Assembly (NCBI GenBank): GCA_964016885.1
Contig: OZ024743.1
Location: 341,688,907 to 341,752,906 of the forward strand
Source of the DNA: Eledone cirrhosa
Taxonomy: Eukaryota > Mollusca > Cephalopoda > Octopoda > Eledonidae
Length of the DNA: 64,000 nucleotides
Direction: 5' to 3'
The notes under the pieces: model-generated
Databases searched by the model: none
Told to the model about the DNA's origin: nothing
What the model saw: the letters and a program-made list of their open reading frames with translations, nothing else
Translations under genes and position numbers: made by a program
Shown here: in pieces, positions 15,032 through 27,841 of the stretch
Position numbering within the stretch: the first letter of the stretch is position 1
Layout: each line of letters starts with the position of its first letter

Positions 15032-15532
15032 ACATTACAATAATGCGGACTACGATGTCACCATGTGCGTGCTTTTTTAAAACTACTTGTTGCTTTTCCT
15101 TTTATTCACCATGGTGTTGTATGTGTATTTCAGTGTGTTTGTGCATTTGTGTATGAGCATAAATCATTAAATTATCTGCACAATGTGCATGGATGCGAAT
15201 GTGCTTTTGAAACGGAGACGGTAAGATACACTGACGCACATACAGATCTACACTCACACTTTCAACAATCATACATAGATTAGATCGTGCAAAAGGATAT
15301 ACCGGCAAACACACACACACATCATGGACAAGCTCGAAGCCTCGTACAACAACCAAAGAAAACAAACGGTTTACACCCCCAATAAAGAAATGATCAAACT
15401 CAAGATAGTGTCTTCAGGCTTTATTAAAAATCTCTATAAAAATATACGGCAGCTATCACTGTAGATTATCGGAACTACATTGCTGTTGCATAAATCATAT
15501 CCTTTGGATACATATAGACACAAGCATATACA

Positions 15533-15860
15533 AATGGTTAAGAAGTTTGCTTAGTAATAGTAAGATCCTAGATTATATTCTAGTGAGCGGCATTCATAAC
15601 AAATGTCTGGCCGAACCAAACTTTGTGAGTGAACTTGGGTTGAAAGTCACTACAATGAAGCCTGTCGAGTTGAATTATTTGTAATTCAAAATACCCTCCT
15701 TATCATACACTATGTGTGACGTTAAATGAGCTTTCTGAATTCGTTAAAATTATACGTAACAGTTTAATACTTCCCCACGTATACGTTAATTTAATGAGTA
15801 GATGTTTCAGATAATGGAACAACTCTTGCATACTCATCATTGGAACCGACGTCTGTGTGA
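15533..15860 (+). repeat. Two fragments of octopus-type tRNA-derived SINEs
   Basis: 15533-15670 resembles the head and body of a common octopus SINE: TGGTTAAGAAGTTTGCTT, then CTGGCCGAACCAAACTTTGTG. 15685-15860 resembles the 3' part of a Ceph-type SINE: ACACTATGTGTGACG, ACGTTAATTTAATGAGTAG, GGAACCGACG. Both are strongly decayed. The assignment rests on remembered family consensus. Confidence 0.5.
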
Positions 15861-16296
15861 GTGTGTGTGTATGTGTGTGTGTGTGTATAGGGCTGGATGT
15901 GTATGTATGTGGAAGCAGCTGAGTGTGTGTCAGTGTGAATGTGTTTGAGCTTTGTCTTGTATATCTAAAGTGCCGTATAATGGGATTAAACATAGAACCA
16001 CGTGTGGTTATAGTGGTATTTATATAATATTTAGCACTCTGCACGAATTTCTTACTTGCATTTAGAAATAACGCCGCAAAATTAGACATCATTATTGTAA
16101 ACGCAGGATAAATAATATTATATTTTTAACATATTTTGATATATTGATATCTGATAGGATTTTACTCCATAAAAAAGGCAATGCAGAAAGCTTGTGACGG
16201 CGTCTGGGGAAATAATTGATAGTTTAGCTCTGATATATGAATATAAATGAAGTATAAATCACTACATTAACATATGTATAGCTTGTATGCATAAAT

Positions 16297-16361
<65 letters not shown>

Positions 16362-17049
16362 CGAGAGGGAGAGAGAGAGAGAAAGAGAGAAAGAGTGATA
16401 ATTGGAAGTTAGAGAAAATGTATTAAGTGTAGAATCTAGCTTTATGTAACGCCTTTCATCAATATTTCAATCTATAGTGCCACCAAAATGTTTCATTCTC
16501 ACCAGTTTTAGAAATTTGCTAGAAGTGTTATTTTTTCTTTATTTATCTTTTTTCTCTTTCGTTATTATTATTTTCTTTTGTTAGTTTTTATTTTATTAAT
16601 AATTTTGGTGTGTTGGTGTATATACATAGCTGGAAAATATCTATAAATAAAATATTGCCTCTAGTATAATTAATCGGTTTAAATTGTGTGTATATGTTGA
16701 AGAATTTCGCTGAATATTTACGTGGATTTAGATTCAACTAGACGAACCGTGACCCGTTGGGTTACGTTACCTTTAAAATATTTAAAAAACAAAACATGTT
16801 GACTTAAAAATAATTTTTAAATAATTAAAATATACACAGACATGTATATAATGTGAAATGAAACTGGAAGGTCCACATATATATACGTGTGTGTATGTAT
16901 ATATATAAATGTGTATGTGTATATATATGTGTGTGTGTCTGTGATCTATATACATTGGTCATAGACACACACACACACATATACACACACAGATATATAT
17001 ACAGACACACTCATATATATATATATATATACACAACAACACCATTAGC

Positions 17050-17104
<55 letters not shown>

Positions 17105-17647
17105 CTCCTCTGCTTCTTTCTCTCTCCCTCTGTTAACAAGGAACTCGGGAACACGTGCTCCGATTCAAGCGAAACTTCTTTTATTCCATTTGTATTCGCA
17201 TTTCAGGGTCATCTTCCCTTCAAAGTATTTTCCCATTATGCGCCCTTTTGGTTGTATTATATTACAAACAAGCAAGCAAGCAATAGCAGAATTAGAGTAA
17301 TATAGAGATGGTAATGTATATCATCCGGAGAAAATTTTGTTTACCATAAGCTTCAGTCCACCAACTCTTTATAACTGAAATTTTTCAAATTAACCCGTCT
17401 CAGAAACCTTACCTATTCTCCAAACCTACATTTAATCAGTTGTCAGTTTTGACACTTTCTCCATGTTCATGGGACATTTAATGGAGTCCAGTCTGTTGCT
17501 AGGAATTTAAGGCAGATTTTCGGTCAGTGGGTAACCATCACATTCTTTTCTCTCTTTCCATGAATGTCTAAAAGTAAAACAAATCGCCCTCATCTTCAAC
17601 ATCATTGTCTTCAAACAAAGTTTGCAAGAGTTATTATATACTCTACA

Positions 17648-17650
<3 letters not shown>
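15861..17650. other. No gene seen; simple repeats in AT-rich sequence
   Basis: (TA)n-(GA)n at 16299-16395, a CA/TA-rich block at 16870-17036 and (CT)n at 17047-17098. No coding signal. Confidence 0.5.
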
Positions 17651-17708
<58 letters not shown>

Positions 17709-17714
17709 TGTATG

Positions 17715-17767
<53 letters not shown>
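17651..17767. repeat. (TA)n microsatellite
   Basis: Two TA blocks around GTCTGTATG. Confidence 0.95.
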
Positions 17768-17772
<5 letters not shown>

Positions 17773-17912
17773 TTTGATGAACATTTACATGTTATAGTTG
17801 CAATTGATTAATAAGATCGCTAGAGTGAAAAATCTTAATTCAACAACATAAGGTCTGCCTGTACGATCTAGAAAATATTAAATCAATACTCACAGAGTCA
17901 TATGGGCAAAAA

Positions 17913-18163
<251 letters not shown>

Positions 18164-18657
18164 TCTATCTGTCTATAGAATGGCGTGCTGCGTTGTTGCG
18201 AACATGAACATATGAATACAAATAGACAAGGGGTAATGTCCTCATCAGTAGTCTGCTGATTATCGTTGGTATTTCGACGCATTAAAGACTAGATACCTAA
18301 ATTCAGTGCGAGCGATAACTCAATTAAGTTATTGGGACAGTGGGAAAACAGAGGGAAGGAAACAAACACATGGTGGTATGCAACGGAAAGAGAGGAAAAT
18401 AGAGACAAGTCAATGAATCCTGTGGGCTTAAGTCCGACAAGTCAAATTGACAAGGAGAAATAGCCACGTCCGAGCCGCGAGAAGATTGAGAGAGGAAAGA
18501 AATTCAAGCAGGTCAGACGGGAGGAAGTGTGGGGGGGGGGAGAAGCAGAGAGGCAGTGAGTATATATATAAAAGATCATGTCGGTTACTGATGCCTGAAC
18601 TAGTGTATAGATGTATATAGTATTTTTACTTTGAGCTTAATAATTGCATGTTATTAT
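18164..18657. other. Probable PLE terminal-repeat fragment, no gene
   Basis: Contains ACATTACCCCTTGTC inverted, a TCATCAG (minus-strand CUGAUGA) and a TTTCGACGC block in an order that does not make a hammerhead. The rest is A/G-rich with no coding signal. Confidence 0.35.
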
Positions 18658-18845
18658 TGGTGGATTAGAAGTATCGCTAGAGGGTCGGACGCCTTGCTTT
18701 GATGCATAGAGTTCCGACCCTTTCCAATCTGAGTTCAAATCCGCCGAGATTAATCTTGCCTTTCATCCTTACGGGCTCGATAAAATAAAGTACCAGTAAT
18801 GCACTGGTTAATTGCTGGCCTTGTGCCTAAAGTAGAAACAATTAT
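18658..18845 (+). repeat. Cephalopod SINE, near full length
   Basis: GGTGGATTAGAAGTATCGC head, GAGTTCAAATC box, CGATAAAATAAAGTACCAG and TTGCTGGCCTTGTGCC end. Confidence 0.85.
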
Positions 18846-19187
18846 TATGAGTGTATAACTCTACATTTTTTATTTACTTTCGGCTCCTTGATTTGTGAGC
18901 TAACAAGTTGGGTGAATTTAGGCTATTATTTCTAGCCGTTTTACAATCCACCCACGTCACTTGAAACGACGAACACACGAGGTATTTAATTTCCACGTGT
19001 TTATTTAGTTTACCTACTCTCATAGGTGTTTGTTGCATATAATCTCATCCCCCGCTGACGAATGCCTTCGGAATATCTCTTACAAACACAACTTTTCAGG
19101 ACGAAATAGATTAAGCTCTAACCTGTGAGGGAGATAATTGTTATTGAAACGGTCAGTACATTTTAATTTTATCTTGTATTTTCCGTT
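18846..19187. other. No gene seen
   Basis: AT-rich single-copy-looking sequence with no domain. Confidence 0.5.
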
Positions 19188-19265
19188 TGATTCAGAGTTT
19201 ATATTCATCAAACCAACGTGGTTTTGCTACTGTTGTAATTCTAAACACACAATTTACTGTGTTTA

Positions 19266-19319
<54 letters not shown>

Positions 19320-19358
19320 ATTAAATAAATGGAAAACTATATTTATAAAACCATATTT

Positions 19359-19422
19359 ATTTCATTATATATATTTCGGGGATATCATATTAACAATATG
19401 CTATGCCTTCATCAGACAAAAT
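19359..19422 (-). ncRNA. Hammerhead ribozyme, fold-back D left arm
   Basis: Minus-strand twin of 20193-20256. Core CUGAUGA at 19409-19415, long stem II, CGAAA, AUA/UAU stem III, and stem I AUUUUGU with AUGAAAU. Confidence 0.7.
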
Positions 19423-19784
19423 ACAATATAAACAGTTTTATAGATAAATATATTCGACATACCGTAATAGACATCAACTTCATTTGAAGAGGTTTACTCT
19501 AGCAGTGAAAATACAGAGAGAAAGGAAGAGAGAGAGAAAAGAGGGAAATAAGAAAGAAAGAAAGACAAAACGAAGAAAAGGAAGAAAAAGAAGAAAAAGA
19601 AAAAGAAGAAATGCAAGGGACAAAATAGAGAGATGGAAAAATAGATAAAGCGAAGAGCTTCATGTAAAGAGACAGAAAGAGATATATATATAGAGAGGGA
19701 GAGGAAATAGAGATAGATACATATATAAATATAGAAAAATTAGGTAGTGGGAGGTCATTTTGAGTAAGTGTATCAATGATGCAT

Positions 19785-19819
<35 letters not shown>

Positions 19820-20192
19820 TAAATAAATAAATGCATCATTGATACACTTACTCAAAATGACCTCCCACTACCTAATTTTTCTATATTTATATATGTATCT
19901 ATCTCTATTTCCTCTCTCTATATATATATATATCTCTTTCTGTCTCTTTACATGAAGCTCTTCGCTTTATCTATTTTTCCATCTCTCTATTTTGTCCCTT
20001 GCATTTCTTCTTTTTCTTTTTCTTCTTTTTCTTCCTTTTCTTCGTTTTGTCTTTCTTTCTTTCTTATTTCCCTCTTTTCTCTCTCCCTTCCTTTCTCTCT
20101 GTATTTTCACTGCTAGAGTAAACCTCTTCAAATGAAGTTGATGTCTATTACGGTATGTCGAATATATTTATCTATAAAACTGTTTATATTGT

Positions 20193-20256
20193 ATTTTGTC
20201 TGATGAAGGCATAGCATATTGTTAATATGATATCCCCGAAATATATATAATGAAAT
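20193..20256 (+). ncRNA. Hammerhead ribozyme, fold-back D right arm
   Basis: Stem I AUUUUGU/AUGAAAU gives 7 pairs, two of them G-U. Core CUGAUGA is at 20200-20206. Stem II is about 13 positions long with roughly 10 pairs (GG, AUA, CAUAUU against their partners). GAAA is at 20238-20241. Stem III is AUA/UAU with a 2-nt loop and the triplet AUA. All invariant core bases are kept. Confidence 0.7.
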
Positions 20257-20385
20257 AAATATGGTTTTATAAATATAGTTTTCCATTTATTTAATATTGT
20301 AAATATACTCCAAATATTTGTCGAGTGCTTTTATATCAGTTATAAATATTTACTAGTTGTAACCCAACAATTTTAAATATAACTT

Positions 20386-20445
<60 letters not shown>

Positions 20446-20529
20446 AATAAACACAGTAAATTATGTGTTTAGAATTACACGGTAGCAAAACCACGTTGAT
20501 TTGAGGAATATAAACTCTGAATCCTATTA

Positions 20530-22312
20530 TATATATATAATATTATATATATATAATATTATATATATATAAGATTGCTTGACGCATCGGGTGTGGTATA
20601 GATAATGATGGGAAGTTTGAAGGCTTTGACAATGCGAAATGGGCGAACAAAAAAATAAAACGAAATATGTTATGTGTTACCTTATGTATTTATCGTGATA
20701 AAATCTCTTCGCCTATAACACGGAACAGATAAGGAATAAGTAAATGCGCTACCAGATGTGGTGGACAGAGGTAAGGGAGAAGACGAAGGGGGTATAGGGC
20801 AGTTCCTTTCTTTTATTCTTTTTGTTTATTTATAGGTTTGATATATTAACAACAGTTTGCGCATTGGATGAGGAAAATGCATGACATTGCCTGTCTAATT
20901 TTCCCGACTGAAATCGTGTTATGAATTTTCCAAATGGCCAGAAGGTCACTGCATCAGATAAAAAGATTTCATTATAGACAAATGGCACATCGTTGCTTTT
21001 CTGCCGGATTGTAACGGCCAATGTAACAAGAAACAATGTATGGTCATAGGACATGAGTATGAAATTTTAATTACTAATACTGTTCCCTACATTCAAGACA
21101 TGGGCTCCTTTGCGCAGGAATACAGAAGGATCGAAAACCTAACTATTATTCTTGCGACAGAGCAATCACGTCGGGGTCTTCTGTCTACGTGTGCAGAAAG
21201 ACAGAAGGAAAATGAATAGTAACAGAGTCATCGAAACGTCCTGGAAGATGATCGTATGTACGAATACCATCGATCCCAATCTCAGTACCAGAAGTTGACA
21301 AGGAAGTCGAATTCCTCTTCACCCTCCCATAACAACAATAACAGTAAGGAAGATATGGAACACGAAAATGTCAAAAAACCAATTGTCACCAACAACGACT
21401 CCACAACGGGCCAGCGTGTCCGTTACGATTTCAGTATCAGAAGGCGAAGCACAAGAAACCATCCTTCCTCCGAGCAATTCCCCTACCCAACAATGTTCTG
21501 ACAAAGTGGCACGATAGAGGTCAGAGAAGAAATATAACGTACAGAAATATAACGTATAGAAAGAATTATTTTCGATGTGTATACTGAAAAAAGTTTGTTA
21601 TCTATGAGATATTTAGGTAGATTAAAAAAGAAAAAAAATCTCGTTTATAGATGGAGTTTTATCTTTTAAATGCAATTTCGTTCTTCACTTTACTTCTATT
21701 GTTTATTATAAATTTTAGTTATATCTGCCTGAATTATAATGTAAGTATATAGATATTGTATCTTGGAATACGATCGAAGTAAAAGAAGTTGAATGATTAG
21801 TATCTTCATTCATCGTTTTCTTCACAGAGTTTAAAAAGTAACATGTTGCAAAAGAAAACAGGAAAGTAAAAGAAATCAATCAGAAGGATTATAGAGATAT
21901 ATAAACGTTCCGAACATTTTATTATTCTCTATTATTTGGTATTATCCTCATCAACATGTTAACAAAATAACATGAAGTGAAGGCACACACACATAGTCAC
22001 ACATACACAGATTCACACATGCAACACGTGCACACACACATACGCACGCAGGTACGCACACATATACGCACACAAACCCATACACACACACCTATATATA
22101 TGTATAAAGAAGAACAAAACGAGGTTTCACATTGAAGATATATTGATTAAGCTCAGTGTGATCGCTGATCGCTTTTAGATGTCCTGTATTAAGCGCTGAA
22201 ACATCTTAATCTCGATTTAACAGCTGATGATGGATTTCTTTTCTTCTCTTATTTCGTTCATACTACCATCTTAAACTTTGTTTACAGTAACCACACAGCT
22301 CCTTTCGTGTCT
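20530..22312. other. No gene assigned; unique sequence
   Basis: Includes an 81-codon open frame at 21256-21501 (+) rich in Ser, Asn and Gln with no domain I recognise, and a CA-rich block at 21990-22100. It is less repetitive than its surroundings, so a host exon cannot be excluded. Confidence 0.4.
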
Positions 22313-22606
<294 letters not shown>

Positions 22607-23145
22607 AAAGAATAGAGATGTAACACACAAGTTGTGATATATTGGTAAACGGAAAAGAAAATGCTGACAAATTGTTCACAGTGAAAAATAGTTTAATTAG
22701 GAATAAGTGAGAATTAGTAATAGTATTGGTTAGTATTCAGTTTTGGTTTTTAGTTTTACCGGTTGCGCATTTGTAATGCTTTACAAAAATAATTTTGAGA
22801 TAGAGCGTCCGTGATGTTTGCTCTGGTCTGATTAGTTTTGGGAATTCTACCTGTTTTTATGTTAAAAAAGTGGCTCCAGCGGTATTAAAATAAGTTTTGC
22901 GCCAATTCGTGTTGCAAAAATTCTTGTGGTCAAAACAATTTTGATTTGTCGGTAGAGGTCATGTGAATGTAAAAAATAGATTTTGCGCCAAATGTAGGTT
23001 TGTGTCGGCTGACTGAGAAATAAGTCTTTCACAACAAATATGTGTGTGCGTGTAGTAGTAGTAAAGAGGGTCGTTGTTGTGATAATGGTCAGCAGGGATG
23101 TGTGAGCGAACCGCAGCCTTTTGACAGTTCAAATGCCTATTAAGA

Positions 23146-23186
<41 letters not shown>

Positions 23187-23559
23187 CAGAGTAATTCGTG
23201 GTAGAGGGATGGTCAGTAGGAATGTGTCTGTAATTGTGTGGGGGATATTTTAACATGTTAAAAGCTATTTTTCAGCTCTTGTCTTACACGGAGAAGTGTG
23301 TGTGTGTGTGTGTGTATGTCTCTTTGTATGTTAATGTACGCGTGTGTATGTGTATGTGTATATATATGTGTGTGTGTCTGTGAGAGAATGTGTGTGTGTG
23401 TGGGTGTGTGGATGGACCAGTATTTATTTCTGGTAAAATGGTGTACATTATTCGATATTTTCAGTAAAATCGATTCTCTCAATTGAACATCAAACACTTT
23501 AATAATAAAAGGTGTGAAATGATATATAGTATTGGCATAATACCAAGGTGTGTGTAAGT

Positions 23560-23725
23560 GTGTCCAGATTGTACGTAGTGCAAGGGGGATCCATTAGGCC
23601 TTGCCGTATTGGAATACCTGTGCACAAATATGTATCTGGAGTGTGTCCAGATTGAACGTACTGCAAGGGGAATTCATTAGGTCTTGCCGTATTGGAATAC
23701 CTGTGCACAAATATGTATGTGCCCA
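23560..23725 (+). repeat. Tandem duplication, unit 83 bp
   Basis: GTGTCCAGATTG...TGCACAAATATGTAT occurs at 23560 and again at 23643 with a few substitutions. It lies in the 3' non-coding part of the PLE in fold-back E. Confidence 0.9.
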
Positions 23726-23930
23726 TCAGTGTGCAATGCATGTGTGCGTTTATGTATGTGTGTGTGTCGGCATGTTTATATCTATAGACATCAAAAGGTA
23801 TGCAAATTTGTGTATATTTGTGTTGCATCATAGAACATGTGTGTTTACGTATGTAATTGTGTTTATATGTGGGTAGAGATGTATGCTGATGTAGGTATGT
23901 ATGTTGACGTGTGTATGTTGTGGGTTCGTC

Positions 23931-24960
23931 TTAGGGCGAAGTGTTTAGACGGAGTCCGTATTTGTTAATAAAATAAGATTCCTTGCTGATGCGTTGGGTG
24001 TGGGTGGCATTATCTTTAAATTTGTAGAGGGAAAAGATTCTGAAGTTGGGATGATTTTGGGCGGCACAGGTATCAATGTGTTCACTCAGTGGTATTTTCC
24101 TGTATTCCCGTATTTTAATTTGAGATCTATGGACAGTCAGACGTTGGCGGAGGCTATTTTTGGTCTGGCCTATGTATTGTTCTCGACAACCTGAGCAAGT
24201 TAATACATATATTAGATTTTCTGATGCGCATGTGAAATTGTGTTTTACTATAAAACGTTGTCCTTCTTTGAAATAGAATTCCGAACCCTCTATTAGGTTT
24301 ATGCAAATGCCACATTTGGGTCTATCGCATTTTTTTACTGTGGGTTTCGTTGTTGTGGTTGGCAGTACTTTGGCATGTGTTAGGATGTTTTTCATTAACT
24401 TAGATTGTTTTTTGCTCTTTATGATATCGTGTGTTCGTAGGATTTGGTTCATACTGTGGTCCTTTTTCAACACAGGGATGTTCTGGAGGATGGTGTCAAA
24501 GGCCTCATTGTTGAGGGGGTTGTGTGTGGAGATGTATGGATGAGCTTTTAGTTTCGGTTGATTTACTTTAGGGTGTCTAAGGTCCTGGGTACTGAGTTTT
24601 AGGGCACGTTGGATTCCATTGTCAATTAGTGATGCAGGGTAGTCCTTACCTATGAGTGTGTCCTTTAGTTCTTGTAGCCGTAAGTAGCAGGTGTTTTTAT
24701 TGGAGACTATAGTACAGATTCTCTTGGCTAAGTTGTAGGGAATATTAATTTTAACGTGTCTAGGGTGGCAAGAGTTGAAAGGAAGATATTGCTTGGAGTC
24801 TGTGGGCTTGTAGTATATGTCTGTTTCTATTTTTTTGTTATGGATATTAATGAGGATGTCGAGGAAGTCGAGTTGTCGATGGCTGTATTCCATCGTGAAG
24901 TTAATATTCGTGTTGAGCCCATTTATAAGAGTGTGAAATTCATTAAGTTTCTCGATGACC
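23931..24960 (-). CDS. Penelope-like element C-terminal half: RT thumb and complete GIY-YIG endonuclease, uninterrupted
   Basis: About 343 codons open from 24960 to a stop at 23931 on the minus strand. The frame extends upstream to 25211 only by reading the (AC)n and inverted repeat, so that N-terminus is not native. The first third is the end of the RT (QLDFLDILINIHNKKI, TDIYYKPTDSKQYLPF, CHPRHVKINIPYNLAKR). A Cys cluster follows (CDRPKCGIC). The endonuclease has LIYVLTCSGC, QYIGQTKNSLRQRLTVHRSQI and RISKESYFINKYGLRLN, so the Tyr, Tyr, Arg, His, Glu and Asn positions of GIY-YIG nucleases all look present. RT motifs A to C are missing because the element is truncated at the fold-back junction. 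It differs clearly from the other PLEs here. Confidence 0.85.
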
Positions 24961-24984
24961 ATCCTTCTACCACGAATTACTCTG

Positions 24985-25051
<67 letters not shown>

Positions 25052-25607
25052 CACGCATACACACACACATACACACACATACACACACACGCACACACAC
25101 ACACACACTTGTCTTAATAGGCATTTGAACTGTCAAGAGGCTGCGGTTCGCCCACACATCCCTGCTGACCATTATCACAACAACGAACCTCTTTACTACT
25201 ACTACACACACATATTTGTTGTGAAAGACTTATTTCTCAGTCAGCCGACACAAACCTACATTTGGCGCAAAATCAATTTTTTACATTCACATGACCTCTA
25301 CCGACAAATTAAAATTGTTTTGACCACAAGAATTTTTGCAACACGAATTGGCGCAAAACTTATTTTAATACCGCTGGAGCCACTTTTTTAACATAAAAAC
25401 AGGTAGAATTCCCAAAACTAATCAGATCAGAGCAAACATCACGGACGCTCTATCTCAAAATTATTTTTGTAAAGCATTAGAAATGCGCAACCGGTAAAAC
25501 TAAAAACCAAAACTGAATACTAACCAATACTATTACTAATTCTCACTTATTCCTAATTAAACTATTTTTCACTGTGAACAATTTGTCAGCATTTTCTATT
25601 CCGTTTA

Positions 25608-25611
<4 letters not shown>

Positions 25612-25647
<36 letters not shown>
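25612..25647. repeat. (TA)n microsatellite at the right edge of fold-back E
   Basis: Direct reading. It separates two unrelated PLE terminal repeats. Confidence 0.95.
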
Positions 25648-25650
<3 letters not shown>

Positions 25651-25949
25651 ATACTTTTGGAGGTTCATGTTGCCAATAAGAAACACACGCACCAGTTGTT
25701 TTCACTTCAATTTATTATAATAAATTTATAAATTTAGGAATTTATAAATTTATAAATTTCTGGTTGGTTGGTTGGTTTCACAACCAGATAGTTGTTTATA
25801 TATTGTCAAAGTTCTTTCGTCACACATTCTGTGACCTCTTCACTGACTGGGGATTATTTTCTTTGTTTTTGTGCCTCTCCTTTGTTCTGTCCTACGCCAT
25901 TTTGTTTCTGTGTGTGTGTTGTGTGCTCAGTCTCGAGCATGCAGAAATG
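25648..25949 (-). repeat. PLE terminal repeat of the GTCACA-hairpin family
   Basis: Shares long stretches with 35188-35410: GTTTTCACTTCAATTTATTA, ATATTG(T/C)CAAAGTTCTTTCG, CACACATTCTGTGAC. On the minus strand the hairpin GUCACA-GAAU-UGUGUGAC precedes GAAAG and a CUU site. The CUGAUGA core is degraded (AGUGAAGAG), so it is a hammerhead relic. Confidence 0.6.

Positions 25950-26017
<68 letters not shown>
25950..26017. repeat. (TA)n microsatellite
   Basis: Direct reading. It marks the 5' edge of the PLE endonuclease relic. Confidence 0.95.
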
Positions 26018-26018
26018 T

Positions 26019-26384
26019 ATAAATGCACAGTTAAAACTACCGATAATATATTTAAATATGTTGGTGCCACTTCAACAAAATTTTAGGATCGCTGGAATAA
26101 TCATAATCATACTCTAAGAAAATCTGTTAAAAAATCTTCTACTTCACTTTCACATCTTATATGGGATTTAAAATACAATAATATAGAATATTCAATATCT
26201 TGAAGAAAGATTTCGAAAGCACCTGCATACCGAAATACGGTTTTATCATGATTATGTAAATTGTTTTATCGAAGAAATGTTTTATGTAATTAACTGTCAA
26301 AACTCTATTAATCTCAGAACAGAATTATTTTCTTCTTGCAAACAACGCCAAAATTCCAAGTCCAGAAGTATTTTTAAATTATAA
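26019..26384 (+). pseudogene. Penelope-like element relic 5: GIY-YIG endonuclease
   Basis: Frame from 26019 reads YKCTVKTTDNIFKYVGATST, an in-frame stop, DRWNNHNHTLRKSVKK, then LSHLIWDLKYNNIEYSIS. After another stop and a frameshift the C-terminal block CFIEEMFYVINCQNSINL, then RTELFSSC, follows and ends at about 26384. YIG is YVG. The 5' part is lost in the TA tract. The hammerhead at 27543 lies downstream on the same strand and may belong to this element. Confidence 0.8.
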
Positions 26385-27542
26385 TATCTCTATAACCTTC
26401 AAAATGATCCTATTTCCTTAACAAAATTTAAATGTAAATTTTTTAAAATTTTTTATATTTTTAAATAATTTTAAATATTTTTAAATATTTTTAAATATTT
26501 TAAAAATATTTTTAATATTTTAATATTCTTTAATATTTTTAACATTTCAGAAATTCTTTATACCTCTAATATTTATAATAATTTTAATATATATAATTAA
26601 TATTTTATTTTCCTACACCTTTTAATTCTGACATTACTTTTAATTCCGACATTATTTTTAATTCTGACTTTCTTTTGTAAGGACACACCAAATATTTTGA
26701 GTAGATTGATAATCTTTAAATGATATTCTAAAAATTCATCCTATTTAAGATAGTTCTTTGAAGAACACATTACATTTTTCCTCTCTTTTGTTATCTAAAC
26801 ATTCACACATCTTTCGACTAAAGTAATTGATCTCACACCGAATAATATATAATTTTTTCTTCTTTAATTTTAAATAAAATTAGAGTTATCTTTGCTCTAT
26901 CAAGCGTTACAAACATAAACACTATTTTCAATCGTGAAAACATAACGATTTTTTGTTTGATAATCTATATAGCTTCGTTAAATTAACAATATTCTAAAAC
27001 ATTCTCAATGTTGAACAAAATTTTTGAATTCACAAATTATTCTACTCTAACAACTTGAAAATACAATTTCGACACCCTTCGTAACTCATATATAAACAAT
27101 CAATACATACGCAACTTATAAAATAAAGTACCAGTAATGCACTGGGTATTTGCTGGCCTTGTGCCTAACGTAGAACCAATTATATATATAGATATTTATA
27201 TACATATACCCTATCCTAATATAATAAGATAAAAATACTTACAACCATAATTCTTCATATGATCTAATTGATTATGTATACAATATTATAACTCATAATA
27301 TAGATAACAAATCTTTTTCCCCAAATTAACGAGTATCCTCTCTCTTCACATACAATAAGTTATCATAATTATTTAAATTTTCCATAGCGTCTAAAATAAC
27401 GTTTTTTTCAGCCCTTTTACATAAACCTCATTTGCATACTCATATTAATAATTTTAAATATCTGGTCTTTTTCTCTTCTCATCACTTTCCATGGATACCT
27501 TGAACTATTAAGGTATATTATCCTTATATTTATAAAACATTT
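26385..27542 (+). other. AT-rich 3' region of the preceding PLE, with an embedded SINE tail
   Basis: Low-complexity TTTTAAATATT repeats at 26440-26600 and AATTCTGACATT repeats at 26620-26680. 27119-27181 is the 3' end of a cephalopod SINE (AATAAAGTACCAGTAATGCA, then TGCTGGCCTTGTGCC). No coding signal. Confidence 0.55.
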
Positions 27543-27608
27543 TGTATGTAATCTGATGATAGCGTACCAAAATGTTGGTACCCTTGAAATATATATAATA
27601 GAATAAAT
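27543..27608 (+). ncRNA. Hammerhead ribozyme with perfect 7-bp stem II (PLE type)
   Basis: Core CUGAUGA at 27553-27559. Stem II GUACCAA with UUGGUAC is perfect around AAUG, below a small internal loop. GAAA is at 27586-27589. Stem III is AUA/UAU with triplet AUA. Stem I is weak by eye (two pairs, then mismatches), so activity is doubtful. The following 130 bp match the terminal-repeat ends in fold-back D and at 31440-31545. Confidence 0.6.
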
Positions 27609-27742
27609 ATTGTTTTATAAATATAGTTTCCAATTATTTAATATCAATGTATATTATACTCCAGAAAAAACTGTTGAGTGCTCTAAATCAGTTATAAACA
27701 TTTATATTCCTTGAATTACCAACAAATTGAATATCCCTTCTG

Positions 27743-27744
<2 letters not shown>
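27609..27744 (+). repeat. PLE terminal-repeat end
   Basis: Contains TTTTATAAATATAGTTTCCA and TGTTGAGTGCTCTAAATCAG, shared with 20250-20370 and 31420-31510. Followed by (TA)n. Confidence 0.7.
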
Positions 27745-27810
<66 letters not shown>

Positions 27811-27841
27811 TATATATATAGATATATATATGTATATATAT
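27745..27841. repeat. (TA)n microsatellite
   Basis: About 97 bp TA with GATA interruptions. Confidence 0.95.

Larger units (their letters stand above)
19188..20525. repeat. Fold-back D: palindromic pair of PLE terminal repeats
   Basis: Arms 19188-19797 and 19821-20525 are nearly identical in inverse, around a short (ATTT)n centre. Shared blocks include AACTCATTTGAAGAGG-type sequence, CTCCCACTACCTAATTTTTC and GTGGTTTTGCTAC. The right arm has about 90 bp plus (TA)n (20389-20442) that the left replaces with (TA)n at 19270-19314. No protein remains. The two ribozymes lie in opposite orientation near the outer ends. Confidence 0.9.

Noticed and set aside
18220..18290. Candidate type II hammerhead (minus strand, GUCGAAAU...CUGAUGAGGAC)
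   Set aside because: GAAA precedes CUGAUGA, and no stem I with a valid cleavage triplet can be drawn between them.
24979..25211. N-terminal extension of the PLE frame in fold-back E
   Set aside because: The extra residues are Val/Cys from (AC)n and inverted-repeat sequence, not RT sequence.
24756..25391. 211-codon plus-strand frame
   Set aside because: It is antisense to the PLE frame on the minus strand and runs through an (AC)n tract and the inverted repeat.
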